Positions 1-9,040 of a DNA stretch of 64,000 nucleotides are shown here, piece after piece. The stretch lies in assembly GCA_037046615.1 (NCBI GenBank), contig JBAOHD010000008.1, forward strand, positions 496,001 to 560,000, in the 5' to 3' direction. Origin of the DNA: Phosphoribacter sp037046615. Lineage in GTDB: Bacteria > Actinomycetota > Actinomycetes > Actinomycetales > Dermatophilaceae. A program made the translations under genes and the position numbers. Numbering within the stretch: position 1 is the stretch's first letter; every line of letters starts with the position of its first letter. The notes under the pieces were generated by a model. The model was given only the letters and a program-made list of their open reading frames with translations. It did no database searches and was not told where the DNA came from.

Positions 1-209
1 ACGTCTACGACCTGCTCCGGGAGGTCAAGGAGGAGGGGACGACGATCGTCGTCACGACCCACTCCTTCGAGGAGGCTGCGGCGCTGGCCGATCATCTCGT
101 CGTCATCAGTGGTGGCCGTGCCGTCGCCGAAGGCAGCCCTGCCGACGTCGTCGGTGATTCGACCCTTGAGAAGGTCTATTTCGGTTTGACCCGGAAGGCG
201 TCGGCATGA
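1..209 (+). CDS. ABC transporter ATP-binding protein, C-terminal end (partial)
   Basis: Only the last 68 or so residues lie in the window; the 5' part is upstream. The piece holds the end of an ABC ATPase domain: a beta-strand (TTIVVTTHSF) ending in the H-loop histidine, followed by the usual EEAAALADHLVVISGGRAVAEGSP tail spread over the next residues. It would energise the permease whose start overlaps its stop codon by 4 nt (ATGA), so the two are translationally coupled. In actinobacteria an ABC-2 exporter of this kind commonly sits beside ctaA; the exported substrate is unknown. Confidence 0.9.
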   Translation, partial: VYDLLREVKEEGTTIVVTTHSFEEAAALADHLVVISGGRAVAEGSPADVVGDSTLEKVYFGLTRKASA

Positions 210-952
210 GCGCCCCTGCCCCCACCGCCGCGCGGGTGCGCGCGCAGTCGATCTTTGAGCTGCGCACCCTCCTCGCCAACGGCGAGCAACTCCTCGTGTC
301 ATTGGTCTTGCCGCTCGGGGCGCTGCTCGGCCTCGCCTTGACGACCTTCCCTTCCCTCGGTGAGGGCCGCCGCATCGACGTGGCCGTCCCCGGTGTGCTC
401 GCACTGTGCGTGATCTCGGCTTCTTTCACCGCCCAAGCGATCGCCACCGGATTCGACCGCCGGTATGCCGTGCTCCGCCTCCTCGGGACCACTCCCCTCG
501 GTCGCGACGGCCTCCTGTGGGGCAAATCCCTCGCGACGCTCGGGGTCGAACTCATCCAATGGCTCGTCATCGGCGGGGTGGGTCTCGCTCTGGGCTGGCG
601 TCCCTCGCTGATCGGGATCGCGTATGCCGTGCTGTGGCTCATCCTCGGCACGTGGGCCTTCGTGGCCCTCGCCCTCCTCCTCGCCGGGGCGGTCCGCGCC
701 GAAGGTGTCCTGGCGATCGCCAACCTCGTCTGGGTGCTGCTGCTCGTCCTCGGCGGCGTCATCGTCCCCCGGGCCAGTGTCAGCGGCGTCGGAGGCACCC
801 TCATGGGGTGGTTGCCCTCGGCTGCCTTAGCAGACGGATTGCGCGGCGCGCTCGTTGACGGTGCGCTGCTGTGGCCCGCGGTCGGCGTGCTCGTCGTGTG
901 GGCGGTGGCTGCGACAGCCTTGGCGCGGCGCACCTTCCGCTGGTCGGACTGA
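206..952 (+). CDS. ABC-2 type transporter permease
   Basis: A 248-residue membrane protein with about six hydrophobic segments (for example around residues 30-50, 68-90, 110-130, 140-165, 170-195 and 220-240), the length and topology of ABC-2 family permeases. The ATG overlaps the stop of the upstream ATPase, so the two probably form one exporter. The first 25 residues are cytosolic and charged. Substrate cannot be told from sequence; the position just before heme A synthase is conserved in actinobacteria and may hint at a role in cytochrome oxidase assembly, but that is inference. Confidence 0.85.
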   Translation: MSAPAPTAARVRAQSIFELRTLLANGEQLLVSLVLPLGALLGLALTTFPSLGEGRRIDVAVPGVLALCVISASFTAQAIATGFDRRYAVLRLLGTTPLGRDGLLWGKSLATLGVELIQWLVIGGVGLALGWRPSLIGIAYAVLWLILGTWAFVALALLLAGAVRAEGVLAIANLVWVLLLVLGGVIVPRASVSGVGGTLMGWLPSAALADGLRGALVDGALLWPAVGVLVVWAVAATALARRTFRWSD

Positions 953-963
953 CTGGAAGGCCC

Positions 964-999
964 GGTCCGCCTTGCGGACCCGGCGTCCGGGCCGGACGC
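964..999 (+). terminator. two small adjacent hairpins after the ABC permease
   Basis: GGTCCGC-ctt-GCGGACC (964-980) is followed by GCGTCCGG-g-CCGGACGC (983-999). They lie between the permease stop and the ctaA promoter. There is no U-tract, so termination strength is uncertain. Confidence 0.4.
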
Positions 1000-1008
1000 G
1001 GGGCGGCA

Positions 1009-1022
1009 TACCCTTGAGGACG
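1009..1022 (+). promoter_or_regulatory. -10 element of ctaA, probable leaderless start
   Basis: TACCCT at 1009-1014 is followed by 7 nt and then the GTG start codon, so transcription should begin at or next to the start codon. The hexamer is part of a GGCATAC word. GAGGA at 1016-1020 is too close to the GTG to act as a normal ribosome binding site. Confidence 0.5.
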
Positions 1023-1939
1023 TGGCTGCACCCGTCCTGCGTGCGACCTGGGTCCGTCCGATCCTCGTCGCCAACCTCGTCGCCCAGATCCTCATCATCG
1101 TCACCGGCGGTGTCGTCCGTCTGACGGGCAGTGGTCTGGGGTGTCCCGACTGGCCGACGTGCGCGGAGGGATCGCTCACACCCGTGGCAACGCAGGCCGA
1201 GGGGATCCACAAGTTCATCGAGTTCGGCAACCGCACGCTCACGGGTGTCCTCGTCGTCATCGCGCTGCTGGCGCTCTGGGCGGTGCACACCCACTATCCG
1301 CGCCGGCGCGGGATGGTCCGGCTGGCGTGGTTCGTCCTGGCTGTGATCGCAGCCCAGGCCGTCGTCGGTGGCATCACGGTGTGGACCGGCCTCAACCCCG
1401 TGATCGTGGCCTTCCACTTCCTGGCCTCCATCGTGCTCGTCGCCGCCGCAACGGCGTTGCTTCGAGGGGCCGATGACGGCGCCGAGCCCGCGGCACGGGA
1501 GCAGGTCGTCCACCCGTGGGCCGTGCGCCTGGGCTGGACGGCCTACGCGATCGGCTTCGCCGTCATGGTGCTCGGCACCATCGTCACCGGGTCAGGGCCC
1601 CACTCCGGCGACGCCAAGGCGCCCGCGCGCACAGGATTCGACCCGCGCCTGGTCTCGTGGTTGCACGCCGACGTCGTGATGCTCTTTATCGGCCTCGCGC
1701 TCGCGACCCTCGTCGCCATCCGGCTCGGGCAGACCTCGGGCGCTCCTGCCGAGATCTCCCGGGCACGGCATACCTGGCACATGGTGCTCGTCATCACGGC
1801 AATCCAGGGAGTCCTGGGCTACGTCCAGTTCTTCACCGGCCTCCCCGCGGTGATCGTCGGCACCCACATGCTCGGCGCTGCCCTGCTCGCGATGGCGCTG
1901 ACCAACGGCACGCTCAATCTCTACCGAAACCCGGTGTGA
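1022..1939 (+). CDS. ctaA: Heme A synthase (COX15/CtaA family)
   Basis: A 305-residue integral membrane protein with about eight transmembrane segments in the two-fold repeat typical of CtaA. It converts heme O to heme A by oxidising the C-8 methyl group, for insertion into aa3 cytochrome oxidase. Seen in the sequence: an N-terminal GGVVRLTGSGLGCPDWP-type signature near residues 28-43, conserved histidines in helices (for example in IHKFIEFGNR, VAFHFLAS, SWLHADVVM and GTHMLGAALL). The Cys of GCPDWPTC is the partner of the redox Cys pair known from B. subtilis CtaA. GTG start chosen because a -10 hexamer lies 7 nt upstream. ctaB, giving the heme O substrate, is 3.7 kb downstream. Confidence 0.93.
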   Translation: MAAPVLRATWVRPILVANLVAQILIIVTGGVVRLTGSGLGCPDWPTCAEGSLTPVATQAEGIHKFIEFGNRTLTGVLVVIALLALWAVHTHYPRRRGMVRLAWFVLAVIAAQAVVGGITVWTGLNPVIVAFHFLASIVLVAAATALLRGADDGAEPAAREQVVHPWAVRLGWTAYAIGFAVMVLGTIVTGSGPHSGDAKAPARTGFDPRLVSWLHADVVMLFIGLALATLVAIRLGQTSGAPAEISRARHTWHMVLVITAIQGVLGYVQFFTGLPAVIVGTHMLGAALLAMALTNGTLNLYRNPV

Positions 1940-2009
1940 GAGCACGGATCTGTCGCAACGTCACCTCACCGTAAGCGCTAGGTCCACCACGACGGATCGA
2001 CTCCGGACC

Positions 2010-2022
2010 TAGAGTCTGGACA
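2010..2022 (+). promoter_or_regulatory. -10 element of the response regulator gene, leaderless
   Basis: TAGAGT at 2010-2015, then 6 nt, then the ATG at 2022. No purine-rich ribosome binding site precedes the ATG. This spacing puts the transcription start on the A of the ATG. Confidence 0.55.
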
Positions 2023-2708
2023 TGCCGAGCATCCTCGTCGTGGAGGACGACGCCATCGTCAGCGAGATCCTGTGCGACTACCTCACGAGGGCAGGCTTTG
2101 TCGTCGCCTCCGTCGCTGACGGCCCCTCAGCAGTGCGTTCGGCGCGTGACCAGCCGCCCGATCTCGTCGTGCTCGACCGGATGCTTCCGGGACTGGACGG
2201 CCTCGAGGTGCTGCGGATCCTCCGTGCCAGCCGGGGGGACCTTCCGATCGTGCTCCTCACGGCTCGCAGCGAGGAGCAGGACCGCGTGCTCGGGCTCGAG
2301 GTCGGCGCGGACGACTATGTGAGCAAGCCCTTTTCGCCACGCGAGCTCGTCCTGCGTATCCAGTCGATCCTGAGGCGAGCCCACGTCGCTCATCACGTGC
2401 CGTCGACACCGATCCGCGATGGTGAGCTCACGCTCGATCCGCTCGCGCGGCAAGTCCACCGCGGGAACGTGGAGATCATCCTGACCGCGCGAGAGTTTGA
2501 TCTCCTGACCCATTTCATGGCTCACCCCGGTCGGGCCTTTTCGCGTGAGGAATTGCTGCGCCAGGTGTGGGGATGGGAGTTCGGGGACGAGTCGACCGTC
2601 ACGGTGCACGTCCGCCGTCTGCGGGAGAAGGTCGAGCAGGACCCGAGTATGCCGCTGCGCATTGTGACGGTGTGGGGAGTCGGCTATCGGTGGGTGAGTC
2701 ACGCATGA
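2022..2708 (+). CDS. OmpR/PhoB-family response regulator
   Basis: 228 residues in the classical two-domain layout. Residues 1-120 form a receiver domain with the acidic pair E8/D9/D10, phospho-acceptor D52 (in VVLDRMLPG) and conserved K102 (in YVSKPFSPREL). Residues 130-228 form a winged-helix DNA-binding domain (LTAREFDLLTHF, then VTVHVRRLREKVE and the VWGVGYRW end). It should be phosphorylated by the histidine kinase whose gene overlaps its stop codon by 4 nt (2705-2708). The target genes are not evident from the window. Confidence 0.93.
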   Translation: MPSILVVEDDAIVSEILCDYLTRAGFVVASVADGPSAVRSARDQPPDLVVLDRMLPGLDGLEVLRILRASRGDLPIVLLTARSEEQDRVLGLEVGADDYVSKPFSPRELVLRIQSILRRAHVAHHVPSTPIRDGELTLDPLARQVHRGNVEIILTAREFDLLTHFMAHPGRAFSREELLRQVWGWEFGDESTVTVHVRRLREKVEQDPSMPLRIVTVWGVGYRWVSHA

Positions 2709-3728
2709 CCCCGGGCACCGAGGCCATCGTTATCGCAGCCGCGACCACGGCCGCCGTGGGTGGTTTGGGCTCGTATGCCGGGTGGCTTCTCGCCAGGAGA
2801 AGTGTTCCGGGGGCGGTGCATCGCGGCGCCTTTGGTGGTCAACCTCGCGGTCGCAGCCGGGATCCTCGCCTCGGCGCGGGCCATGTTCATTTCGAAGCAT
2901 GACCTCGCGATGGTCCTGCTTGTCGTCGGTGCCGCCACACCCGTCGCCGTTGCGTTCGGGCTCGTTCTGGCGCGACGCGTGCACGCCCTCGAGCAGCAGC
3001 GAGCCTTGGTGTTGGCGCGGGAACGCTCCGAGCGCGAGCGGGATCTCCAGGTCGAATCCCAACGCCGGGAACTCGTGGCGTGGGCCTCACACGATTTGCG
3101 GACCCCGCTCGCGGGTGTCGCTGCCCTCGCCGAAGCCATCGAAGACCGGATCGACGGCGACCCCCAGGAGCACGCGCGACGGATCCGGCACGAGGTCACC
3201 CGGATGACTGCTCTGGTCGACGATCTGCTCGCCCTATCGCGGATCACGTCAGGGTCGTGGGTGCCTGCGCCCGACGTCGTCAGCATCGCTGACCTGCTCT
3301 CAGATTCGGTCGCCTCGCTCACGCCCCAGGCCCGCACCCGTGGCGTCATCCTCCGAGGAGGTGCCACCGGACCCGTGACGGCCTTGGTGGACCCTCGCGA
3401 GATCGGTCGGGTCATCGACAATCTCATCGGGAATGCGATCCATGCGACCCCGGCCGGCGGCACCGTCGACGTTCAGGCCGCCGTCGTCGACCAGGCCGCC
3501 GTGATCAGCGTCGCTGACTCCTGCGGCGGGCTCTCCCCCGACGTGCAGGCCCGAATGTTCGAAGCATGGTGGCGCGCTGATGCCGCGAGAAGCCCCCGCA
3601 CCGGCGGCAGTGGATTGGGCTTGGCTGTCGTCTACGGCATCGTCGTTGCGCACCACGGAAGCGTGACCGTGACATCGACCGAGCGCGGCTGTTGCGTCGT
3701 CGTGACGATGCCCATGGGGCAGGCCTAA
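2705..3728 (+). CDS. Sensor histidine kinase, one frameshift near the N-terminus
   Basis: The ATG at 2705 overlaps the regulator's stop. The first frame gives a transmembrane helix (IVIAAATTAAVGGLGSYAGW) and then runs out; from about 2800 the family continues in the next frame with two more helices (around 2845-2885 and 2905-2960), a short coiled linker, and a HisKA domain with the phospho-acceptor His in SHDLRTPLAG (codon at 3090-3092). The ATPase part has an N box (IDNLIGNAIHATPAGG) and a G2-type SGLGLAVVYGIV. The G1 box reads DSCGGLS instead of the usual DxGxG, so it is slightly unusual. The single frameshift is more likely a consensus error than a broken gene, because everything downstream is conserved. 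Confidence 0.85.
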
Positions 3729-3746
3729 CCAGCCGGGATGAAGCTC

Positions 3747-4447
3747 TCATCGAGCGTCCATGGGGGCAAAGGGCAGATTGACGATGAGCCACTCCTGGGC
3801 GGCCTTGTCCCACCGCAGCACGATCGCCAGTCCAACGAGGATGAACAGCACTCCAACTGCGCGGCGGAACACCCCATGGGTATCGGCGGCCCATCCGAGC
3901 CGCGCCGCCAGGCGGCGTCCCGCGAGGGCAATCGCCAGGAGAGTTCCACACAGTCCGCAGATGTAGGCAGCCAACAGCATCAGGCCGCGCGCGGGGGACG
4001 CCGGAAGGACCGTGACGACGACGTAGCCGTACATCGGGCTGCATGAGGAGAAGACCGGACCGAGTGCTGCCCCGGTGAACAAGTCCCCCCGCCACCCCGT
4101 CCCGAGCACGTGCCGCGCGCAAGCGTGCGTCACTGCGCCCCTGCACGTCTAGACGGGCCGTCAGCCGCTCCCACAGCGCAGGGAATGTGCCGATGACGCC
4201 CAAGAGGATGAGAATCCCACCCGAGAGCGCAGCCCACGCGGCCGCCGGGATGTCGATGAGGGAGGTCGTCGCCTTGAGCAGGAGGGTGAAGACACCGATC
4301 GATGCCCCGAGCGCTCCGGTGATGACTAGAGCCCGGCGCGCAGTCTTGCCGGCTGCGCCGCCGACGATCACCGGCAGCAGCGGGAGGACGCACGGGAGCG
4401 AGTGTCGTCAGCGCTCCCGCGACGACGGCTCCGATCAGAGCAACCAT
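3747..4447 (-). CDS. CcdA/DsbD-type thiol-disulfide transmembrane protein, frameshifted
   Basis: Three frames together give one membrane protein of about 230 residues. The ATG at 4447 overlaps the stop of the thioredoxin gene (TGATG), so the two are coupled. The start MVALIGAVVAGALTTLAP leads, after a shift near 4400, into PCVLPLLPVIVGG, the proline-cysteine motif that carries the first redox Cys of CcdA/DsbD. A second shift near 4140 leads into the second half with SSCSPMYGYVVVTVLP, which has the other Cys-Pro element. Such proteins pass electrons from cytosolic thioredoxin to extracytoplasmic thioredoxin-like proteins. The neighbour is exactly such a lipoprotein. It converges on the histidine kinase gene. 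Confidence 0.8.
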
Positions 4448-4970
4448 CAGCCGAGTTGAGACTTGATCGCGTTTCCGTCTTTGGACCCCGACCACTTCTT
4501 GACCAGGGTGCCGGCAGGGTCGACCTGCACGAAGGTGTGTTGCTGCGTGATGCCGTACTTCTTGCGCAGGTCTGTCATCGAGTCGAAGTCGACCTTCACG
4601 ACCGTGATGCCGTCAGGGACACCAGCATTGGTCAGCGCTGCGTCGCTCGCTCGGCAGTCAGGGCACCACGGGGCGTGAAAGAACAGCACCACGGCTCCTG
4701 AGGTTGGCGGCGCAGACCGGTGTTGCTCGTAGGTCACGTAAGAACCGGAGACCATCGACGGGCCCGAGGGGGCTCCGCTCGTGCCCTGCGGCGAGGCTGA
4801 GCCTGACGCTGATGTCGTCGGCACGCTCGTCGGCACGGTCGCCGGCGCCAAGGTGGAGCTCGCGGTGGTTTGGGCGGTCGAGGCAGGAGGCCAAGGAGCC
4901 GATCACGACGAGCAGGAGGGCCGCAGCGGCGGCGGCGCCGGAGCGAGGACTGAGGGTGCGTGCGTGTCAT
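4447..4970 (-). CDS. Thioredoxin-fold lipoprotein, frameshifted in the signal/linker
   Basis: The C-terminal 135 residues read cleanly and hold a thioredoxin fold with the active site FHAPWCPDC and a cis-Pro region (QQHTFVQVDPAG). Upstream, the ATG at 4970 has an AAGGA ribosome site. The signal peptide (AAAAAALLLVVIGSLASC, ending in a lipobox Cys) and the Ser/Thr/Pro-rich linker are spread over other frames, so two shifts are needed near 4930 and 4880. The protein would be anchored outside the membrane and act as a disulfide reductase, supplied with electrons by the CcdA-like protein just downstream. Confidence 0.8.
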
Positions 4971-5054
4971 GGCCCCATCCTTCAGGGGGACACGGGCATG
5001 CCGGGTTGCGCAATCCTTACGACCTGCTGACGCTCCACTGTCCTGCCCCGGCGC

Positions 5055-5066
5055 CATACTGGGGCA
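5055..5066 (+). promoter_or_regulatory. -10-like element of the AhpD-like gene
   Basis: CATACT at 5055-5060 followed by 5 nt and the ATG at 5066, with no ribosome binding site. Same arrangement as other leaderless starts in this window, though the first base deviates from the TAnnnT pattern. Confidence 0.4.
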
Positions 5067-5662
5067 TGGCCGACTCTTCTCCCATCTCTTATCTGCCCGT
5101 GCCCGGACCGGACGAGGTGCCCGAGGCGGTCAGCGCCCTCTGGTCCAAGGCGCAGGAGGCGTTCGGTTTCGTCCCCAACGTCTTTCGCGCCCAAGCGGTC
5201 AACGGCGAGCAGTTCCTCGCGTGGTGGCGCTACTTCAACCTCCTGGTCAACAAGGAGGGCTACCTCAGCCTCGCCGAGCGGGAGCTGCTGGCCGTCGTGG
5301 TGTCGTCCATCAATCGCTGCACCTATTGCGCGGTGAGCCACGGCGCGGCTCTGCGGGTGCTCCTCGACGATGCCCCGACCGCCGATCTCGTAGGGGTCAA
5401 CTGGCGCCAGGCGCCGCTGTCTCCGAGGCATGAGGCCATGGCTCGGTATGCCGAGCTCCTCACGCTGCATCCCGAGCAGGTGGGTCGGGATGATCTGGAG
5501 ACACTGCGCGAGGCTGGCCTTGACGACCACGAGATTGTGGAACTCGTCCAGATCGTCGGGATGTTCAACATGACCAATCGGGTCAGCTCGGCCCTGGGGA
5601 TGGTGCCCAACGTCGAGTACTTCGACCAGGGGCGACCCGCACGCGGCCCGTCAGCGGGCTAG
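5066..5662 (+). CDS. Peroxidase-related protein, carboxymuconolactone decarboxylase/AhpD family
   Basis: 198 residues. The AhpD-like core contains the redox motif CTYCAVSH (CxxCxxxH, near residues 91-98), where the two cysteines and the histidine form the peroxidatic site in this family. The rest is helical, matching the 'uncharacterised peroxidase-related enzyme' subgroup of about 190 residues. Probable role: reduction of peroxides with a low-potential thiol donor; the physiological donor is unknown. The ATG was chosen over in-frame upstream positions because it is where family similarity begins and a -10 hexamer lies 5 nt before it. Its 3' end overlaps the convergent ctaB by 12 nt. Confidence 0.85.
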   Translation: MADSSPISYLPVPGPDEVPEAVSALWSKAQEAFGFVPNVFRAQAVNGEQFLAWWRYFNLLVNKEGYLSLAERELLAVVVSSINRCTYCAVSHGAALRVLLDDAPTADLVGVNWRQAPLSPRHEAMARYAELLTLHPEQVGRDDLETLREAGLDDHEIVELVQIVGMFNMTNRVSSALGMVPNVEYFDQGRPARGPSAG

Positions 5663-6655
5663 ACCCGGCAGGGGGAAGTAGAGGAGCGGGTCGATCGCCA
5701 CGGCGACGAAGAGCACCGTGAGATAGGTGATCGAATAGTGGAACAGGCGCATCGGTCGCAACTGCGTCTGCGGTGAGCCGATCACGGCGTGGCGGTGCAG
5801 ACGGTGAGCCTCGGCGAGGAAGAGCCCACCGGACACAACCGCCCCCACGGCATACACCCAGCCCATGGGGGCGACCGGGATGAGCGCGAGCGAAACCAGG
5901 ACCATGACCCACGAATAGATGAGGATGTGCCGCGCCACGACCACGAACTTCTCGACGACAGGGAGCATCGGCACCGACGCCGCGGCGTAGTCGTCCTTGA
6001 ACTTCATCGACAGCGGCCAGTAGTGCGGCGGCGTCCAGAAGAAGATGACGAGGAACAGGATCCACGCCGCCCAGGACACCGAGTTGGTCACCGCCGACCA
6101 GCCGATGAGCACGGGCATACACCCCGCGGCGCCGCCCCAGACGATGTTCTGCGGGGTGCGCCGTTTGAGGACGACGCTGTAGATGCCGACGTAGAAGGCG
6201 AAGGCCGCAAACGCAAGGCCGGCGCTGAGCCAGTTGACGAGGAGGCCGAGCACGAGCGTCGCGAGGACACACAGGGCGATCCCGAAGATCACGGCTGCCC
6301 GCGTCGAGATCGTCCCAGTCACGAGTGGCCGGGAGGCCGTGCGGTTCATCATCGCGTCGATGTCGCGGTCGATGACACAGTTGAGCGTGTTGGCCGCCGC
6401 CGCTGACAGGGTGCCCCCGACGAGGGTCGCGAGGATCAACGACAGCGGAGGTATGCCGCGCGCGGCGAGGAACATGACCGGCACGGTCGTGATGAGCAGG
6501 AGCTCGATGATGCGAGGCTTGGTGAGGGCGACGTACTGCCCGATGGTGAACCAGATGCCGCGGCCCGCGGATCCCGGGTTCGAGGCAAGCTCGGCGCGGG
6601 GATCGACTGCGGTCACAGCAGGCGAGTCTACCTGTGCCGGTGCAACTCCTGACAC
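5651..6655 (-). CDS. ctaB: Protoheme IX farnesyltransferase (heme O synthase)
   Basis: Up to 334 residues with about nine transmembrane segments of the UbiA family. It transfers a farnesyl group from FPP to heme B, giving heme O for CtaA. The two aspartate-rich motifs are seen: NCVIDRDIDAMMNRTASRP near residues 92-110 and the loop around MKFKDDYAAASVPMLP. The family start is debatable: a GTG at 6616 (protein MTAVDPRAEL...) has TAGACT 8 nt upstream and would give 321 residues; the longer GTG at 6655 lacks a clear ribosome site. Divergent from the tkt operon, the usual actinobacterial arrangement. Confidence 0.93.
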   Translation of the reverse strand: MSGVAPAQVDSPAVTAVDPRAELASNPGSAGRGIWFTIGQYVALTKPRIIELLLITTVPVMFLAARGIPPLSLILATLVGGTLSAAAANTLNCVIDRDIDAMMNRTASRPLVTGTISTRAAVIFGIALCVLATLVLGLLVNWLSAGLAFAAFAFYVGIYSVVLKRRTPQNIVWGGAAGCMPVLIGWSAVTNSVSWAAWILFLVIFFWTPPHYWPLSMKFKDDYAAASVPMLPVVEKFVVVARHILIYSWVMVLVSLALIPVAPMGWVYAVGAVVSGGLFLAEAHRLHRHAVIGSPQTQLRPMRLFHYSITYLTVLFVAVAIDPLLYFPLPGLAR

Positions 6656-6770
6656 GGCCGGGACCGATTGCTGCCCGTCCGACTAGGCTCGACCCGATCG
6701 GGCACGCTGTCCTTGGTCAGCGTGATGCCCGTGGCCCTGAACGCCAGAACCTCGCCCAAGGAGCTCCTCG

Positions 6771-9040
6771 GTGACATCGACACCGTCCGCAGACACCGCC
6801 CTTCTCGCCACCCGCGACCGGCACCTCCCCCGTCCCGTCGCGAGTGAGGTGGGGTGGACCGACCTCGACGTCCGCGCCGTCGACACCGCTCGCGTGCTTG
6901 CCGCCGACGCGGTCCAGAAGGTCGGCAACGGTCACCCGGGCACGGCCATGTCGCTGGCCCCTGCGGCATACCTGCTGTATCAGAACGTCATGCGTCCACG
7001 ACCCCGCCGACCCCCTGTGGCTCGGCCGGGACCGGTTTCGTCCTGTCGGCGGGCCACTCGAGCCTCACGCAATACATCGAGCTCTATCTGTCGGGCTACG
7101 GCCTGACGATGGACGATCTCGACGGCGCTGCGCACGTGGGGATCCAAGACCCCCGGCCACCCCGAGGTGCACCACACGGCCGGCGTGGAGATCACGACCG
7201 GGCCCGCTGGGCTCGGGTCTGGCGTCAGCCGTCGGGATGGCGATGGCCCAGCGGCGCCAGCGCGGGCTGTTCGACCCCGACGCTCCTGCGGGCGCGAGCG
7301 TCTTCGACCACCATGGTCTATGTCGTCTGCGGCGACGGCGACATCCAGGAAGGCGTTTCCCACGAGGCCAGCGCCCTCGCCGGACACCAGGAACTCGGCA
7401 ACCTCATCGTCATCTACGACCAAAACCAGATCTCGATCGAAGACGACACCCAGATCGCCTTCTCCGAGGACGTCGGTGCGCGCTACCGCGCCTACGGCTG
7501 GGACGTGCACACCGTCGACTGGCGCCAGGATGCCGCTGACGGCAAGGGTGGGCGGACCTACGTCGAGGACATCGACGCCCTGTATGCCGCGATCGAGGCC
7601 GGCAAGGCCAGCCACCGACAAGCCCACTCTCGTCATCCTCCGCACGATCATTGCCTGGCCCGCGCCGACAAAGCAGGACACCGGCAAGTCTCACGGATCC
7701 GCTCTCGGCGCCGAGGAGGTCGCGGCAGTCAAGAGCCTTCTCGGATTCGACCCCGAGGCATCATTCCCCGAAGAGCCGGATGTGCTCTCGCACGCCCGCC
7801 AGGTGACCCGACGCGGTGCCGAGGCCGCGCCGGGAGTGGGACCGCCGGTATGCCGCGTGGCGCGAGGCCCAGCCCGACCGTGCGCAGCTGCTCGACCGCA
7901 TCGCCGCAGGTCACCTGCCCGCCGGCCTCGAAGCCGCCCTGCCGACCTGGGAGGCCGACCCCAAGGGGATCGCCACCAGGGCCGCTAGCGGCAAGGTGCT
8001 CTCCGCCGTCGCCAGCATCATGCCCGAACTCTGGGGTGGTTCGGCGGACCTTGCCGAGAGCAACAACACGACGATGGCCGGCGAATCGTCGTTCATCCCC
8101 GAGGGCAAGCAGACCCGCGAATGGCAGGGCAATCCTGTACGGGCGCACCCTTCACTTCGGCATCCGCGAGTTCGGGATGGGCGCCATCCTCAACGGCATC
8201 GCCCTCGAAGGGCTCACCCGCCCCTACGGCGGCACCTTCCTGGTGTTCTCCGACTACATGCGCGCCGCCGTCCGTCTCGCCTGCATCCAGCAACTGCCGG
8301 TGACCTTCGTCTGGACGCACGACTCGATCGGCCTCGGTGAGGACGGCCCGACGCATCAGCCCATCGAACACCTCGCTGCCCTGCGAGCCATTCCCGGGCT
8401 GTCGGTCGTCCGGCCCGCAGACGCCAACGAAACGGCATACGCGTGGCTCGAGACCCTGCGTCGCGGGCGTCCGGTCGGGCTCGCGCTGAGCCGTCAGGCC
8501 CTGCCGGTCATCGACCGGGCCGAAGCCGCACCAGCGAGCGGCGTCGGCGCGGGGGGCTATGTCCTCCTCGAAGCGCCGGGCATTGGCGCGCTCGCTCCCG
8601 CCAAGGGCTCGGTCTCCGGCACGAAGGCCAGCAAGGCCGCCAAGAAGGCCCGCAGGGCCGCTCCCGACGTCATCCTCATCGCAACCGGCTCCGAAGTCAC
8701 CCTCGCGATCCAAGCCCGGACCGCGTTGCTGGACAAGGGAATCCGCGCGAGGGTCGTGTCGATGCCCTGTCGAGAGTGGTTCGACGAGCAGTCCGCCGAC
8801 TACCGCGAGTCCGTGCTTCCTGCTGCGGTCACGGCCCGCGTCAGCATCGAGGCCGGCGTGCATCAGGGGTGGCGTGAGGTCGTCGGCGACGCTGGCGTGT
8901 GCGTGAGCATCGACCACTTCGGCGCCTCCGCCGACGGCGACCGACTCATGCGCGAGTTCGGATTCACGGTCGAGCACGTCGTCGCTGCCGCGCGGACGGC
9001 CCGCAAGAATGCCCGCCGCCTCCAGAAGGCCCGCGCATGA
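6771..9040 (+). CDS. tkt: Transketolase, at least six frameshifts
   Basis: Spans about 2.27 kb, the length of a 755-residue transketolase. GTG start with AAGGAG at 6759-6764. In reading order one sees DAVQKVGNGHPGTAMSLAP (thiamine diphosphate region, His included), LWLGRDRFVLSAGHSS, CGDGDIQEGVSHEASA (the GDG metal/ThDP motif), LVILRTIIAWPAP, WGGSADLAESNNT, ILYGRTLHFGIREFGMG and HDSIGLGEDGPTHQP, all in order but in different frames. The shifts include an extra c near 6992 and an extra t near 7036. The C-terminal domain carries a Lys/Ala/Arg-rich insert (about 8605-8665). It moves two-carbon units in the non-oxidative pentose phosphate pathway and leads the operon tkt-tal-zwf-opcA-pgl, whose first four genes overlap by 4 nt each. 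Confidence 0.9.
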
